Below, in pieces: positions 1-5,087 of a stretch of DNA of 5,087 nt. The position numbers and the translations under genes were made by a program. Source of the DNA: Paraeggerthella sp964369725. Its GTDB lineage: Bacteria; Actinomycetota; Coriobacteriia; Coriobacteriales; Eggerthellaceae. Position 1 is the first letter of the stretch; the number at the start of each line of letters is the position of its first letter. The notes under the pieces were generated by a model. The model was not told where the DNA came from. It saw only the letters and a program-made list of their open reading frames with translations, and did not search any database. The stretch covers positions 1-5,087 of the forward strand of contig CAYJGC010000073.1 of the NCBI GenBank assembly GCA_964369725.1. Reading direction: 5' to 3'.

Positions 1-230
1 CCTGTTCCTACATTGTCGCATACGCCATCTGCATCAGTGTCGACGTAGTTTCCGCCGGCACCATTGCCAGCACCAGCGCCCGTTCCGGCATAGATTCCTA
101 CGTTATCACATACACCATTACTGTCGGCATCCACATAGCCAGCTCCCTGTCCACCAATAGCGAAAGCTAACGTTGGCACTAACAAAACGGCACTTGTTGC
201 TGCTACGACACTTGCGATTTTTTTCTTCAT
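1..230 (-). CDS. Secreted protein with Cys-containing Ca-loop-like repeats (3' end cut by window)
   Basis: Partial gene: 76 complete codons, then it runs off the left edge. I read this frame directly; an overlapping longer open frame at 118-303 is a shadow. Residues 1-24 form a classic Sec signal peptide: MKKK, a hydrophobic core, then an LAFA cleavage site, with predicted cleavage after A24. The mature part has a near-repeat of 30 residues. The motif YVDxDxxGVCDNVG occurs at residues 32-45 and 62-75, separated by a Gly/Ala/Asn-rich linker (46-61). The D-x-D-x-[DN]-G-x-x-D spacing (D34, D36, N38, D42; D64, D66, D68, D72) resembles calcium-binding loops of dockerin or thrombospondin type 3 type, but each loop carries a single Cys (C41, C71) at loop position 8. 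The start is supported by AAAGGAG nine bases upstream. The function is unknown. A surface or secreted repeat protein is inferred, and Ca binding is a hypothesis. Confidence 0.82.
   Translation of the reverse strand, partial: MKKKIASVVAATSAVLLVPTLAFAIGGQGAGYVDADSNGVCDNVGIYAGTGAGAGNGAGGNYVDTDADGVCDNVGT
6..137 (-). repeat. Two copies of a YVDxDxxGVCDNVG coding repeat, 90-bp period
   Basis: The copies lie at 96-137 and 6-47 and encode 14-residue units with 11 of 14 identical residues (YVD-D--GVCDNVG). They are 90 bp apart and separated by Gly/Ala-rich codons. The second copy reaches almost to the window edge, so more copies may follow outside. Synonymous differences between the copies indicate the repeat is not a very recent duplication. 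Confidence 0.8.
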
Positions 231-239
231 GTTTCCATT

Positions 240-246
240 CTCCTTT
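240..246 (-). promoter_or_regulatory. Ribosome binding site of the repeat protein
   Basis: AAAGGAG on the minus strand, nine bases before the ATG at 228-230. It fixes the start of the signal-peptide frame and argues against the overlapping frame that begins farther upstream. I found no convincing -35/-10 pair between 250 and 303. Confidence 0.75.
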
Positions 247-303
247 TGTTGTTTTTTGCCTTGCGCTACTAAAACGAATGAAAACCAAGAATCCTTGCAA
301 CAA

Positions 304-331
304 TTTTTAATTTTTTTAAAAAAATTAAAAA
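304..331. repeat. 28-bp perfect A/T-only palindrome
   Basis: A perfect inverted repeat made only of A and T, centred between 317 and 318: T5 A2 T7 followed by A7 T2 A5. Its right edge overlaps the first bases of the tyrS terminator stem and its T-tract. It may simply be an extended U-tract region, or it may act as intrinsically bent, easily melted DNA upstream of the secreted-repeat gene. No function is shown. Confidence 0.85.
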
Positions 332-352
332 GGCCACCAAATGGTGACCTTT
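318..352 (-). terminator. Factor-independent terminator of tyrS
   Basis: On the minus strand AAAGGTCACC pairs with GGTGGCCTTT (one G-T wobble) around a four-base ATTT loop. The stem arms are at 343-352 and 329-338. A T-rich tract broken by one AA follows. The hairpin begins four bases after the tyrS stop codon. The plus strand has no T-run on its far side, so it should act only on minus-strand transcripts. Confidence 0.85.
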
Positions 353-356
353 AAAG

Positions 357-1568
357 CTATATCAATCGTGCAAACTTCCGCTTTCCTACCTGCAAAATAG
401 AACCCTGCAGCGATGTCGGTTCAAGATTGTAAGACTTAGCAGGCAAAGGCTTCCCGTCTATCTTCACTCCACCGCCGTCGATGAGACGGCGAGCCTCTCC
501 GGAAGTTCCCGCCAGCTTTACTTCGGTCAAAATTTTTGCAAGATAAACGGTGCCGTCCTCGCCAGGCGTAAGATCTACCTTAAACTCAGGAATATCATCA
601 GGTATTGCATGCTGTTTAAACATTAAATCAAACTGCGCCTCTGCAGCACATGCCGCCTCTTTATCATAGTAAGCAGCCACGATGCTTTGAGCTAACTCTC
701 GCTTAACTTTATTTGGATGCAGTTCGTTTGCAGCCAAACCTTGCTCAATATTGTCGATATCGTCAACCGGAGTGGATGTTGCCAAGCGATAGTATTTCAG
801 CATAAGCTCATCAGGAATGGACATAACCTTCCCAAACATATCTGCGGGATCATCGGTAAGTCCAATATAGTTACCATAGCTCTTTGACATCTTCTGCACA
901 CCATCAGTTCCCTCAAGAAGAGGAAGCGTCAGACACACCTGTGGCTCCATTCCCTTTTTTTCCATAAGCTCACGGCCTGCCAACAAATTAAACAACTGGT
1001 CGGTGCCACCAATTTCAACATCCGCATCAATAACAACGGAATCGTAAGCCTGCATGATAGGGTATAAAAATTCGTGCAAACTAATGGGCTGATTCGAAGT
1101 GTAGCGTTTTTGGAAATCATCACGCTCTAAAATACGCGCAACAGTAAAATTACTTGAGAGACTCAGCAATCCTTCAAGGTCAAGAGGAAGCAACCATTCA
1201 GAATTGTAGCGCAGCGTAGTCCTTTCAGGATCGAGCACCTTAAAAGCTTGATCCACATAGGTTTGAGCGTTTTCTTTAATTTGCTCTGTAGTAAGCTGGG
1301 GGCGCGTCGAATTACGACCCGAAGGATCACCAATCAACGCCGTTCCATCTCCAATGATCAGAGTAACGCGATGTCCTAGATCTTGAAACTGGCGAAGCTT
1401 ACGCAAAGGAACTGCATGACCTAGGTGGATGTCTGGCGCAGTAGGGTCAACCCCTAATTTAATATTAAGGGGAATACCACGCTTTAATTTATCAAGCAAA
1501 GCATTCTCGGGAGCTATTTTTGCCGTGCCCGACGAAATAATATGAAGTTGTTCTTCGGCAGAAAGCAT
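357..1568 (-). CDS. tyrS: Tyrosyl-tRNA synthetase (type 2, TyrZ-like)
   Basis: A cytoplasmic class I aminoacyl-tRNA synthetase that attaches tyrosine to tRNA(Tyr) using ATP. The 403-residue length is normal. The Rossmann catalytic core carries the HIGH motif as HLGH (residues 48-51) and an intact KMSKS (226-230). The segment from FLYPIMQAYDS (167-177) through EIGGTDQ (185-191) matches the tyrosine-binding part of the fold. Residues about 340-400 form the C-terminal S4 RNA-binding domain (LAKILTEV, RRLIDGGGVKIDGK). The HLGH variant and the following LRKLRQFQDLGH stretch match the second TyrRS subtype (H. influenzae/TyrZ-like) rather than the B. stearothermophilus type. The ATG is preceded by AAGAGGA, with five bases between the GAGG and the start, and by a good promoter. 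The gene ends at a terminator, so it is probably monocistronic. Nothing appears broken. Confidence 0.97.
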   Translation of the reverse strand: MLSAEEQLHIISSGTAKIAPENALLDKLKRGIPLNIKLGVDPTAPDIHLGHAVPLRKLRQFQDLGHRVTLIIGDGTALIGDPSGRNSTRPQLTTEQIKENAQTYVDQAFKVLDPERTTLRYNSEWLLPLDLEGLLSLSSNFTVARILERDDFQKRYTSNQPISLHEFLYPIMQAYDSVVIDADVEIGGTDQLFNLLAGRELMEKKGMEPQVCLTLPLLEGTDGVQKMSKSYGNYIGLTDDPADMFGKVMSIPDELMLKYYRLATSTPVDDIDNIEQGLAANELHPNKVKRELAQSIVAAYYDKEAACAAEAQFDLMFKQHAIPDDIPEFKVDLTPGEDGTVYLAKILTEVKLAGTSGEARRLIDGGGVKIDGKPLPAKSYNLEPTSLQGSILQVGKRKFARLI

Positions 1569-1603
1569 TTATTCCTCTTCTCTTGCAATAGTTATCCGTT
1601 GGG

Positions 1604-1632
1604 ATTCTAGCATACACGCAGCGCCTTGCCAG
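1604..1632 (-). promoter_or_regulatory. Sigma-70-type promoter of tyrS with extended -10
   Basis: The -35 is CTGGCA (1627-1632, 4 of 6 matches) and the -10 is TAGAAT (1604-1609, 5 of 6 matches), with a 17-bp spacer. A TG dinucleotide lies one base upstream of the -10 (TGCTAGAAT). A start near 1597 would give a leader of about 30 nt, too short for a T-box or other riboswitch. The call rests on pattern matching only. Confidence 0.6.
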
Positions 1633-1681
1633 TTAAAAAGCTTGAAGCATGCGCTTTGACCCTATCCCTCAATTAGTAATT

Positions 1682-4147
1682 TTATGAAACACCTCGAAAG
1701 AGATGACCGCTCGTTGTCCCTGAAGCCTTTGTTAGCGCAACCCCATTCGAATTCGCCACATTTCTGGCTCGGACAACATGTGCGACCGCACGCGAGGTCT
1801 CTTCTACATTCATGAGAGTAGTATCAACCATAAGATACGTCAAGCCAGCATTAATAAGATCAGGCATGGCGTGAACAACATCAAGCTGCACAGCATTGTA
1901 AATATGGCTTCTTCCCAGGAAGTCGGTAACTACCGGAAATTCAAAATCTTTGCGATCTTTGAGGTAATGCGGACTCTTTCTGCGCGGACACATGTTGCAA
2001 TTTTCGTCACAGTCTCCTTGACTCATCAACAAACAATGCTCGGTAACCATGAGTTCTTGCGAACCCACAATCGTCAACCCCAGTTCTACCGGCGTATCTT
2101 GCGCCAAATCCGCAATTTGCCCCAAGGTGAGCTCTGGAGAAAGCCATACCCGCTTAGCCCCCAATTCAGCCACCAGCTCTAAAGAGGCTTTATTTGTTAT
2201 GGGAAGATGAGAACCGACTTCAGCATAAGCCCCTCGCTCAACCGCTTCTACCAGATCGCCGATATTTTCTACCAAAACAGGCTTTTTAGCCTTGACGTAT
2301 CTCCACGAGGAAAAGTCAAGCTTGGCTTCACGCGTAGAGCCCACACAATCGTGCTCAATAGGAGGAAGGGCAACCACTACCTGCTTAGGATACCCCGCTT
2401 GCTCGGCTGTTTGATTTCGCTGACCAGCTATAACTGCTTCACCGCGTTTATAATTTAGCGAAGGAACATAAATAACTTCAGCTCCTGCACGCTTTGCCGC
2501 CCGCGCACACGCGGGATTGGTGGCCCAAGCAACGACATGAAGTCCGCACGGTCGAGCCGCTGCAAGGTTCTCTTTATTTGCAATCTTAGGCAAAATGCGA
2601 TCTTTCTTAGATTTGAGCATCTCGGAAGCAAGATTTTCCAAAGCTTTAGCACGAATACGATGAAGCTGAGAAAATCCTATACCCACTCCGTCGTCCATTT
2701 CGATATGAAGAGAACCAAGCATAAAGGGCGTTTGTCCGAGTCGATCTATATGCGCGCGAACGTCTTCGCGAGCAAGCGGTCGCGTACGTGCCGCCTGCAC
2801 CACTTCGCCTTCTACTGAAACGTGAAATTTTGGAGTCTCATCCTTTTCGCGGGGGACAAAAAACTCCACATAAAGCGGTTGGTCTTTCTTAAGACGCACG
2901 TAGCCATCCACCGAAATGCGTGGCTCGAATGCGCTGTCTTCAAAAGATGCCTCAGCGCTGCGCACACGAAAAACCCTGTCCCCTTTACCAACAGGCCTAT
3001 CGGGACTAACTACTACGTTGCCCGCTTTATCAAACGTTAACACATCTAAAACGTAAGCAAAATGACCCTTATTGGTCCAAAACTCCAACACGTCGCCAAC
3101 AGCTAGCTGCTTCTCGACCGAAACTAAAGCGGAACCCCCCTTTGCCGACACAACACGCCCCACAAATACTCCGCGATTGTTGGGGCGACCGTAGCTCATA
3201 ATATCGTTGCCTCGTTGGTTCTCTAAATAGGCGGTCGTAAACCCACGCGAAAAAGCCTCCGCTAGCAAGTCTTGCTCCTCTTGCGTGACTTGAGGAAAAG
3301 ATTCCTCACGAGCACCCTCATTTTTCCAAGTCAAGGTACGGTCAAGCATTTGACGATACACTGACACAACCGCAAAGACATACTCAGGAGATTTCATGCG
3401 TCCTTCAATCTTAAGAGACGAAATACCTGCCTCCACAAAATAAGGTAGCAGGTGAATTGAGGACAAGTCTTGAGGAGACAAAAGATGATCGCCAGGAGAG
3501 GGCAAACTTTTGCGAAGCGCTTTGTTGCGAAGCTCATAAGGCAATCGACAAGGTTGCGCACAGGTGCCTCGATTTGCTGAACGTCCGCCTATCAGCGACG
3601 ACATAAAACACTGCCCCGAGTAGCACACACACAACGCACCGTGAGCAAAAACTTCGATGTCTATTTGATAAGATGAAGCAACCTGAACCAAATGTTCAAT
3701 CTCCTCAAGAGAGAGTTCTCGTGCTAAAGTTACCCGGCGTGCCCCTAGTTTCGCAGCAGCGCGCAGCCCTGCCTCGTTATGAATATTCATTTGAGTTGAA
3801 AAATGCAGGTTAGCTTCGGGCAAAGTCCGAAGAAGCTCTGCTGCAACACCGATATCCTGAACGATAAATGCATCCGCTCCTGCACGAAATGCCTGACGAG
3901 CCGTCTCTAGCGCCCGCGAGAATTCAGAAGAAAGAATAGCAATATTGAAAGTCACGTAGACACGCACATCTCGCAAGTGTGCAAAATCACATGCTTCTGC
4001 AAAAGACTCTAAAGTAAAATTTTCTGCACCTCGGCGCGCATTGAATGAATCTAACCCCAAATACACAGCATCTGCACCAGCGCGCACGGCCGCATGAAGA
4101 GACACAGGACTCCCTGCCGGCGCAAGCAATTCTATCGTTTTTTCCAT
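1682..4147 (-). CDS. U32 family protein, long RlhA-like form (U32 + DUF3656 + second U32-like half)
   Basis: An 821-residue cytoplasmic protein annotated by family as 'peptidase U32'. Characterised relatives are RNA hydroxylases: E. coli RlhA acts on 23S rRNA C2501, and TrhP on tRNA U34. The start ELLAPAGS (6-13) and GADAVYLG (24-31) is typical of the N-terminal barrel. The U32 signature lies at about 165-201 (EVFAHGALC, SGQC, NRGTCAQPCR). Its four conserved cysteines C173, C180, C196 and C200 match the Fe-S ligand pattern of the family, and C175 is additional. A beta-rich segment (about 323-400) and a DUF3656-like region (about 400-510) follow. Residues about 530-795 form a second barrel-like half with its own cluster C705, C713, C717, C720. 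This makes it longer than E. coli RlhA (roughly 650-670 aa). The ATG has only a weak AAGGT site eight bases upstream. The family begins at this Met, so the start fits. The RNA substrate is inferred, not shown. Confidence 0.9.
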   Translation of the reverse strand: MEKTIELLAPAGSPVSLHAAVRAGADAVYLGLDSFNARRGAENFTLESFAEACDFAHLRDVRVYVTFNIAILSSEFSRALETARQAFRAGADAFIVQDIGVAAELLRTLPEANLHFSTQMNIHNEAGLRAAAKLGARRVTLARELSLEEIEHLVQVASSYQIDIEVFAHGALCVCYSGQCFMSSLIGGRSANRGTCAQPCRLPYELRNKALRKSLPSPGDHLLSPQDLSSIHLLPYFVEAGISSLKIEGRMKSPEYVFAVVSVYRQMLDRTLTWKNEGAREESFPQVTQEEQDLLAEAFSRGFTTAYLENQRGNDIMSYGRPNNRGVFVGRVVSAKGGSALVSVEKQLAVGDVLEFWTNKGHFAYVLDVLTFDKAGNVVVSPDRPVGKGDRVFRVRSAEASFEDSAFEPRISVDGYVRLKKDQPLYVEFFVPREKDETPKFHVSVEGEVVQAARTRPLAREDVRAHIDRLGQTPFMLGSLHIEMDDGVGIGFSQLHRIRAKALENLASEMLKSKKDRILPKIANKENLAAARPCGLHVVAWATNPACARAAKRAGAEVIYVPSLNYKRGEAVIAGQRNQTAEQAGYPKQVVVALPPIEHDCVGSTREAKLDFSSWRYVKAKKPVLVENIGDLVEAVERGAYAEVGSHLPITNKASLELVAELGAKRVWLSPELTLGQIADLAQDTPVELGLTIVGSQELMVTEHCLLMSQGDCDENCNMCPRRKSPHYLKDRKDFEFPVVTDFLGRSHIYNAVQLDVVHAMPDLINAGLTYLMVDTTLMNVEETSRAVAHVVRARNVANSNGVALTKASGTTSGHLFRGVS

Positions 4148-4153
4148 GTTAGT

Positions 4154-4273
4154 CTACCTTACTACAAAGCAACAAAGTCTGCTATTCGCCGAAACTCTGT
4201 CCTTTGGTTTTCGTGAAACACTCTCGTTATGTTCTAGTATAAGCGAGGAATTACTCTTGTCGCGAATCAGCAT
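4154..4273 (-). CDS. Candidate 39-codon small ORF or leader before the U32 gene
   Basis: ATG at 4271-4273, TAG at 4154-4156, encoding 39 residues. It starts MLIRDKSNSSLILEHNES, is basic and polar, and ends LCCFVVR. No signal peptide, membrane segment or known family is recognised. Support is translational: AGGAGGTG (4282-4289), a full-length match to the 16S anti-SD core, lies eight bases upstream and is the strongest SD in the window. The stop is six bases from the U32 start and in the same frame, so the weak U32 SD sits inside the last codons and translational coupling is possible. Against it: no obvious promoter upstream, no homologue I know, and a candidate U32 promoter inside the ORF that would start transcription after its ATG. 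It could be a leader peptide, a small protein, a relic N-terminal extension, or chance. Confidence 0.33.
   Translation of the reverse strand: MLIRDKSNSSLILEHNESVSRKPKDRVSANSRLCCFVVR
4236..4263 (-). promoter_or_regulatory. Candidate promoter for the U32 gene
   Basis: The -10 is TATACT (4236-4241, 5 of 6 matches) and the -35 is GCGACA (4258-4263, 4 of 6), with a 16-bp spacer. It predicts a start near 4229 and a leader of about 80 nt. It lies inside the candidate small ORF, so use of this promoter would produce a transcript lacking that ORF's start codon. Confidence 0.38.
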
Positions 4274-4281
4274 GAAAGATG

Positions 4282-4289
4282 CACCTCCT
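4282..4289 (-). promoter_or_regulatory. Perfect Shine-Dalgarno AGGAGGTG upstream of the small ORF
   Basis: Eight-base match to the 16S rRNA anti-SD, eight bases before an ATG. The preceding GACAG (4288-4292) could pair with a CTGTC about 23 bases upstream on the same transcript, which might partly mask the site. That pairing is short and speculative. Confidence 0.4.
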
Positions 4290-4366
4290 GTCGATCAAAG
4301 CACTTACTAAATCCAGACAGACAAGCCTTACGGGCGTAAATCATTCACACAACCATATCAATGCCA

Positions 4367-4395
4367 TAAAAAATCGGCGACCGAAGTCGCCGATC
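4367..4395 (-). terminator. Strong factor-independent terminator with cUUCGg tetraloop
   Basis: On the minus strand ATCGGCGAC (4386-4394) pairs perfectly with GTCGCCGAT (4373-4381) around TTCG. The loop is closed by C-G, which is the exceptionally stable cUUCGg tetraloop. Six T's follow (4368-4373; the first also pairs in the stem). It begins 15 bases after the lipoprotein stop codon. The plus strand lacks a T-run, so the terminator is directional. Confidence 0.93.
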
Positions 4396-4409
4396 ATCTT
4401 TCACGCTAA

Positions 4410-4913
4410 TTAATTCATCTCAGCCGCAGCATTATCTCCTGCTTCAAATTTTTCAATGCCTTCATCATAAAGACCTTGAATCTCTGCGACGCGACTATCA
4501 AATTGAGTCCAGTCAAAAGGCTGAGCCTCTGTTGCTGTCTCGATTTGCGTAAATAAATCCATGTATGCGGTCAGCGCAGACTCTAAAGCAACTGCACCAT
4601 CCACGTAATCCTGATGCACCAATGTTAATCCCTCAGGAACCTCCAGCGCTTCCAAATCGTCAAGGTACTTAAACGCTTGATCTGCCTGTGTGCGCATAGT
4701 TACAACGTCTCCCTGCGCTACCGCTGAAGAAAAATCCTCCAACTGCGTCTGCAAATCACCCATTAGTTGATTCACCGAAGCCATATACTCGCGGTTCAAT
4801 GTTTGCTGGTCAACTTCCTCAGCGTTCTCCTCGCTGCAGCCAGCAAAAACTAAACCTAAAGCGACTGTTAAACAAAGTACTCCTACCACTTTGAGAAGTT
4901 GGAATTTTCGCAT
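4410..4913 (-). CDS. Small lipoprotein of unknown function
   Basis: 167 residues. The N-terminus MRKFQLLK followed by a hydrophobic stretch (about 9-24) and VFAGC gives a type II signal peptide with lipidation at C26. F at the -3 position is a tolerated lipobox variant. The mature protein starts with an acidic spacer (SEENAEEVDQQ) and then about 125 residues of acidic, apparently all-helical sequence, rich in Leu, Ala and Gln. It includes VPEGLTLVHQDYVDGAVALE, reminiscent of helical-bundle domains in many Gram-positive lipoproteins. It should be anchored to the outer face of the membrane; no catalytic motif is visible. I place the start at 4913, not at an in-frame GTG at 4994, because AGGAG lies ten bases upstream (4924-4928) and the signal peptide begins here. 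A gap of 105 bp separates it from the upstream Pro-rich gene. With no terminator between them, co-transcription is possible. Confidence 0.85.
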   Translation of the reverse strand: MRKFQLLKVVGVLCLTVALGLVFAGCSEENAEEVDQQTLNREYMASVNQLMGDLQTQLEDFSSAVAQGDVVTMRTQADQAFKYLDDLEALEVPEGLTLVHQDYVDGAVALESALTAYMDLFTQIETATEAQPFDWTQFDSRVAEIQGLYDEGIEKFEAGDNAAAEMN

Positions 4914-4923
4914 AACCTTGGTA

Positions 4924-4928
4924 CTCCT
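4924..4928 (-). promoter_or_regulatory. Ribosome binding site deciding the lipoprotein start
   Basis: AGGAG ten bases before the ATG at 4911-4913. The alternative upstream GTG at 4992-4994 has no SD and would bury the lipoprotein signal 27 residues into the protein. A TATAGT hexamer (4957-4962) could be a -10, but the -35 position 17 bp upstream (TTCTTT) is poor. Confidence 0.65.
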
Positions 4929-5018
4929 ATCTTGCTGAATCAATTGACATACAGCAACTATAATCCTCTTTTTTAAGCAAAAGAATATTGACACTAAATC
5001 TTAAACTGACCATCACTC

Positions 5019-5087
5019 CTAAGGTTCAGCTGGTGGCGGATCAGGGTCGGGATCCGGTTCAGGATCCGGTTCAGGATCCGGTTCAGG
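5019..5087 (-). CDS. C-terminal end of a protein with a Pro/Glu/Asp-rich tail (5' end cut by window)
   Basis: Partial gene: only the last 22 codons and the TAG stop (5019-5021) are present. The tail alternates proline with acidic residues (PEPD repeats, then PDPDPD and PPPAEP). Such strictly alternating Pro-acidic segments are extended and commonly occur in secreted or surface-anchored proteins as stalks or spacers. Here the chain stops right after the repeat, with no LPxTG sorting signal or C-terminal membrane segment, so any anchor must lie upstream, outside the window. The frame is open to the edge, and both the repeat structure and the stop support it. The plus-strand reading (Gly-Ser repeats) is preceded by a stop with no start codon. 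No identity can be assigned. Confidence 0.7.
   Translation of the reverse strand, partial: PEPDPEPDPEPDPDPDPPPAEP
5051..5086. repeat. Three perfect 12-bp tandem repeats
   Basis: The unit gatccggttcag occurs three times in a row at 5051-5062, 5063-5074 and 5075-5086, reaching the window edge. It encodes the PEPD unit on the minus strand. Because the copies are identical even at silent positions, the array probably grows or shrinks by replication slippage. More copies may continue outside. Confidence 0.95.

Larger units (their letters stand above)
4148..4366. other. Intergenic region between the lipoprotein terminator and the U32 gene
   Basis: About 220 bp. It holds the candidate promoter and small ORF described separately, plus a short palindrome ttacgggcgtaa (4328-4339) of uncertain meaning. 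I see no tRNA, riboswitch or insertion sequence. On the minus strand a TTGATA hexamer (4356-4361) resembles a -35 but lacks an acceptable -10 at the right distance. Confidence 0.6.

Noticed and set aside
118..303. 61-codon minus-strand open frame overlapping the repeat-protein start
   Set aside because: It runs out of frame through the signal peptide and repeat; the SD at 240-246 and the signal sequence support the other frame.
1635..1657. Possible terminator after the U32 gene (AAAGC...GCTTT followed by T's)
   Set aside because: Only five A/T-rich base pairs around an 11-base loop; too weak to call.
1778..3040. Several plus-strand open frames inside the U32 gene
   Set aside because: They lie antisense to a clear family member, show no recognisable domains, and have unlikely compositions; they are shadows.
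4271..4309. 12-codon plus-strand ORF starting ATGAAAGATGCA
   Set aside because: No SD at a usable distance, and it is very short; it is antisense to the better-supported small ORF leader.
4944..4964. Plus-strand TTGACA followed by TATAAT
   Set aside because: The spacer is only nine bases, far too short for a sigma-70 promoter. A second plus-strand TTGACA at 4988-4993 has no -10.
4914..4994. N-terminal extension of the lipoprotein from a GTG at 4994
   Set aside because: It has no SD, and it would displace the lipoprotein signal peptide from the N-terminus.
5022..5087. Plus-strand Gly-Ser repeat reading of the right-edge array
   Set aside because: A TAA directly precedes it in frame and there is no start codon. 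The minus-strand Pro-acidic reading has a natural stop.

Overview
The window looks like a bacterial chromosome segment from a Gram-positive type organism of moderate GC. The evidence is purine-rich Shine-Dalgarno (SD) sites, a lipoprotein signal, Sec-exported repeat or proline-rich proteins without outer-membrane features, and factor-independent terminators. The protein style suggests Coriobacteriia (Eggerthellales; a Cryptobacterium-like genome is one guess), with a clostridial lineage as the alternative. This is an impression from memory and was not searched. Every supported gene lies on the minus strand, so reading order runs from right to left.

From right to left: (1) 5019-5087 holds the last 22 codons of a protein with a proline/acidic tail, encoded by perfect 12-bp repeats and cut by the window edge. 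(2) 4410-4913 encodes a small lipoprotein of unknown function, closed by a strong cUUCGg-loop terminator at 4367-4395. (3) 4148-4366 is intergenic and contains a candidate promoter. It also holds a 39-codon ORF (4154-4273) behind the best SD in the window, which ends 6 nt before the next gene and in its frame. (4) 1682-4147 encodes an 821-residue U32-family protein (long RlhA-like form) with two cysteine clusters. (5) 1569-1681 is a short intergenic region with an extended -10 promoter. (6) 357-1568 is tyrS (type 2 tyrosyl-tRNA synthetase), ending in a hairpin terminator at 318-352 that abuts a 28-bp A/T palindrome. (7) 1-230 is the start of a secreted protein with cysteine-containing, calcium-loop-like repeats, cut by the left edge.

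Functionally, the two large central genes are translation related: tRNA(Tyr) charging, and a probable RNA-modifying U32 enzyme. They appear to have separate promoters. Three flanking genes encode, or probably encode, cell-envelope or exported proteins of unknown role. No mobile element, CRISPR array, tRNA or rRNA was seen. The least ordinary signals are the truncated repeat protein at the left edge and the small ORF before the U32 gene.
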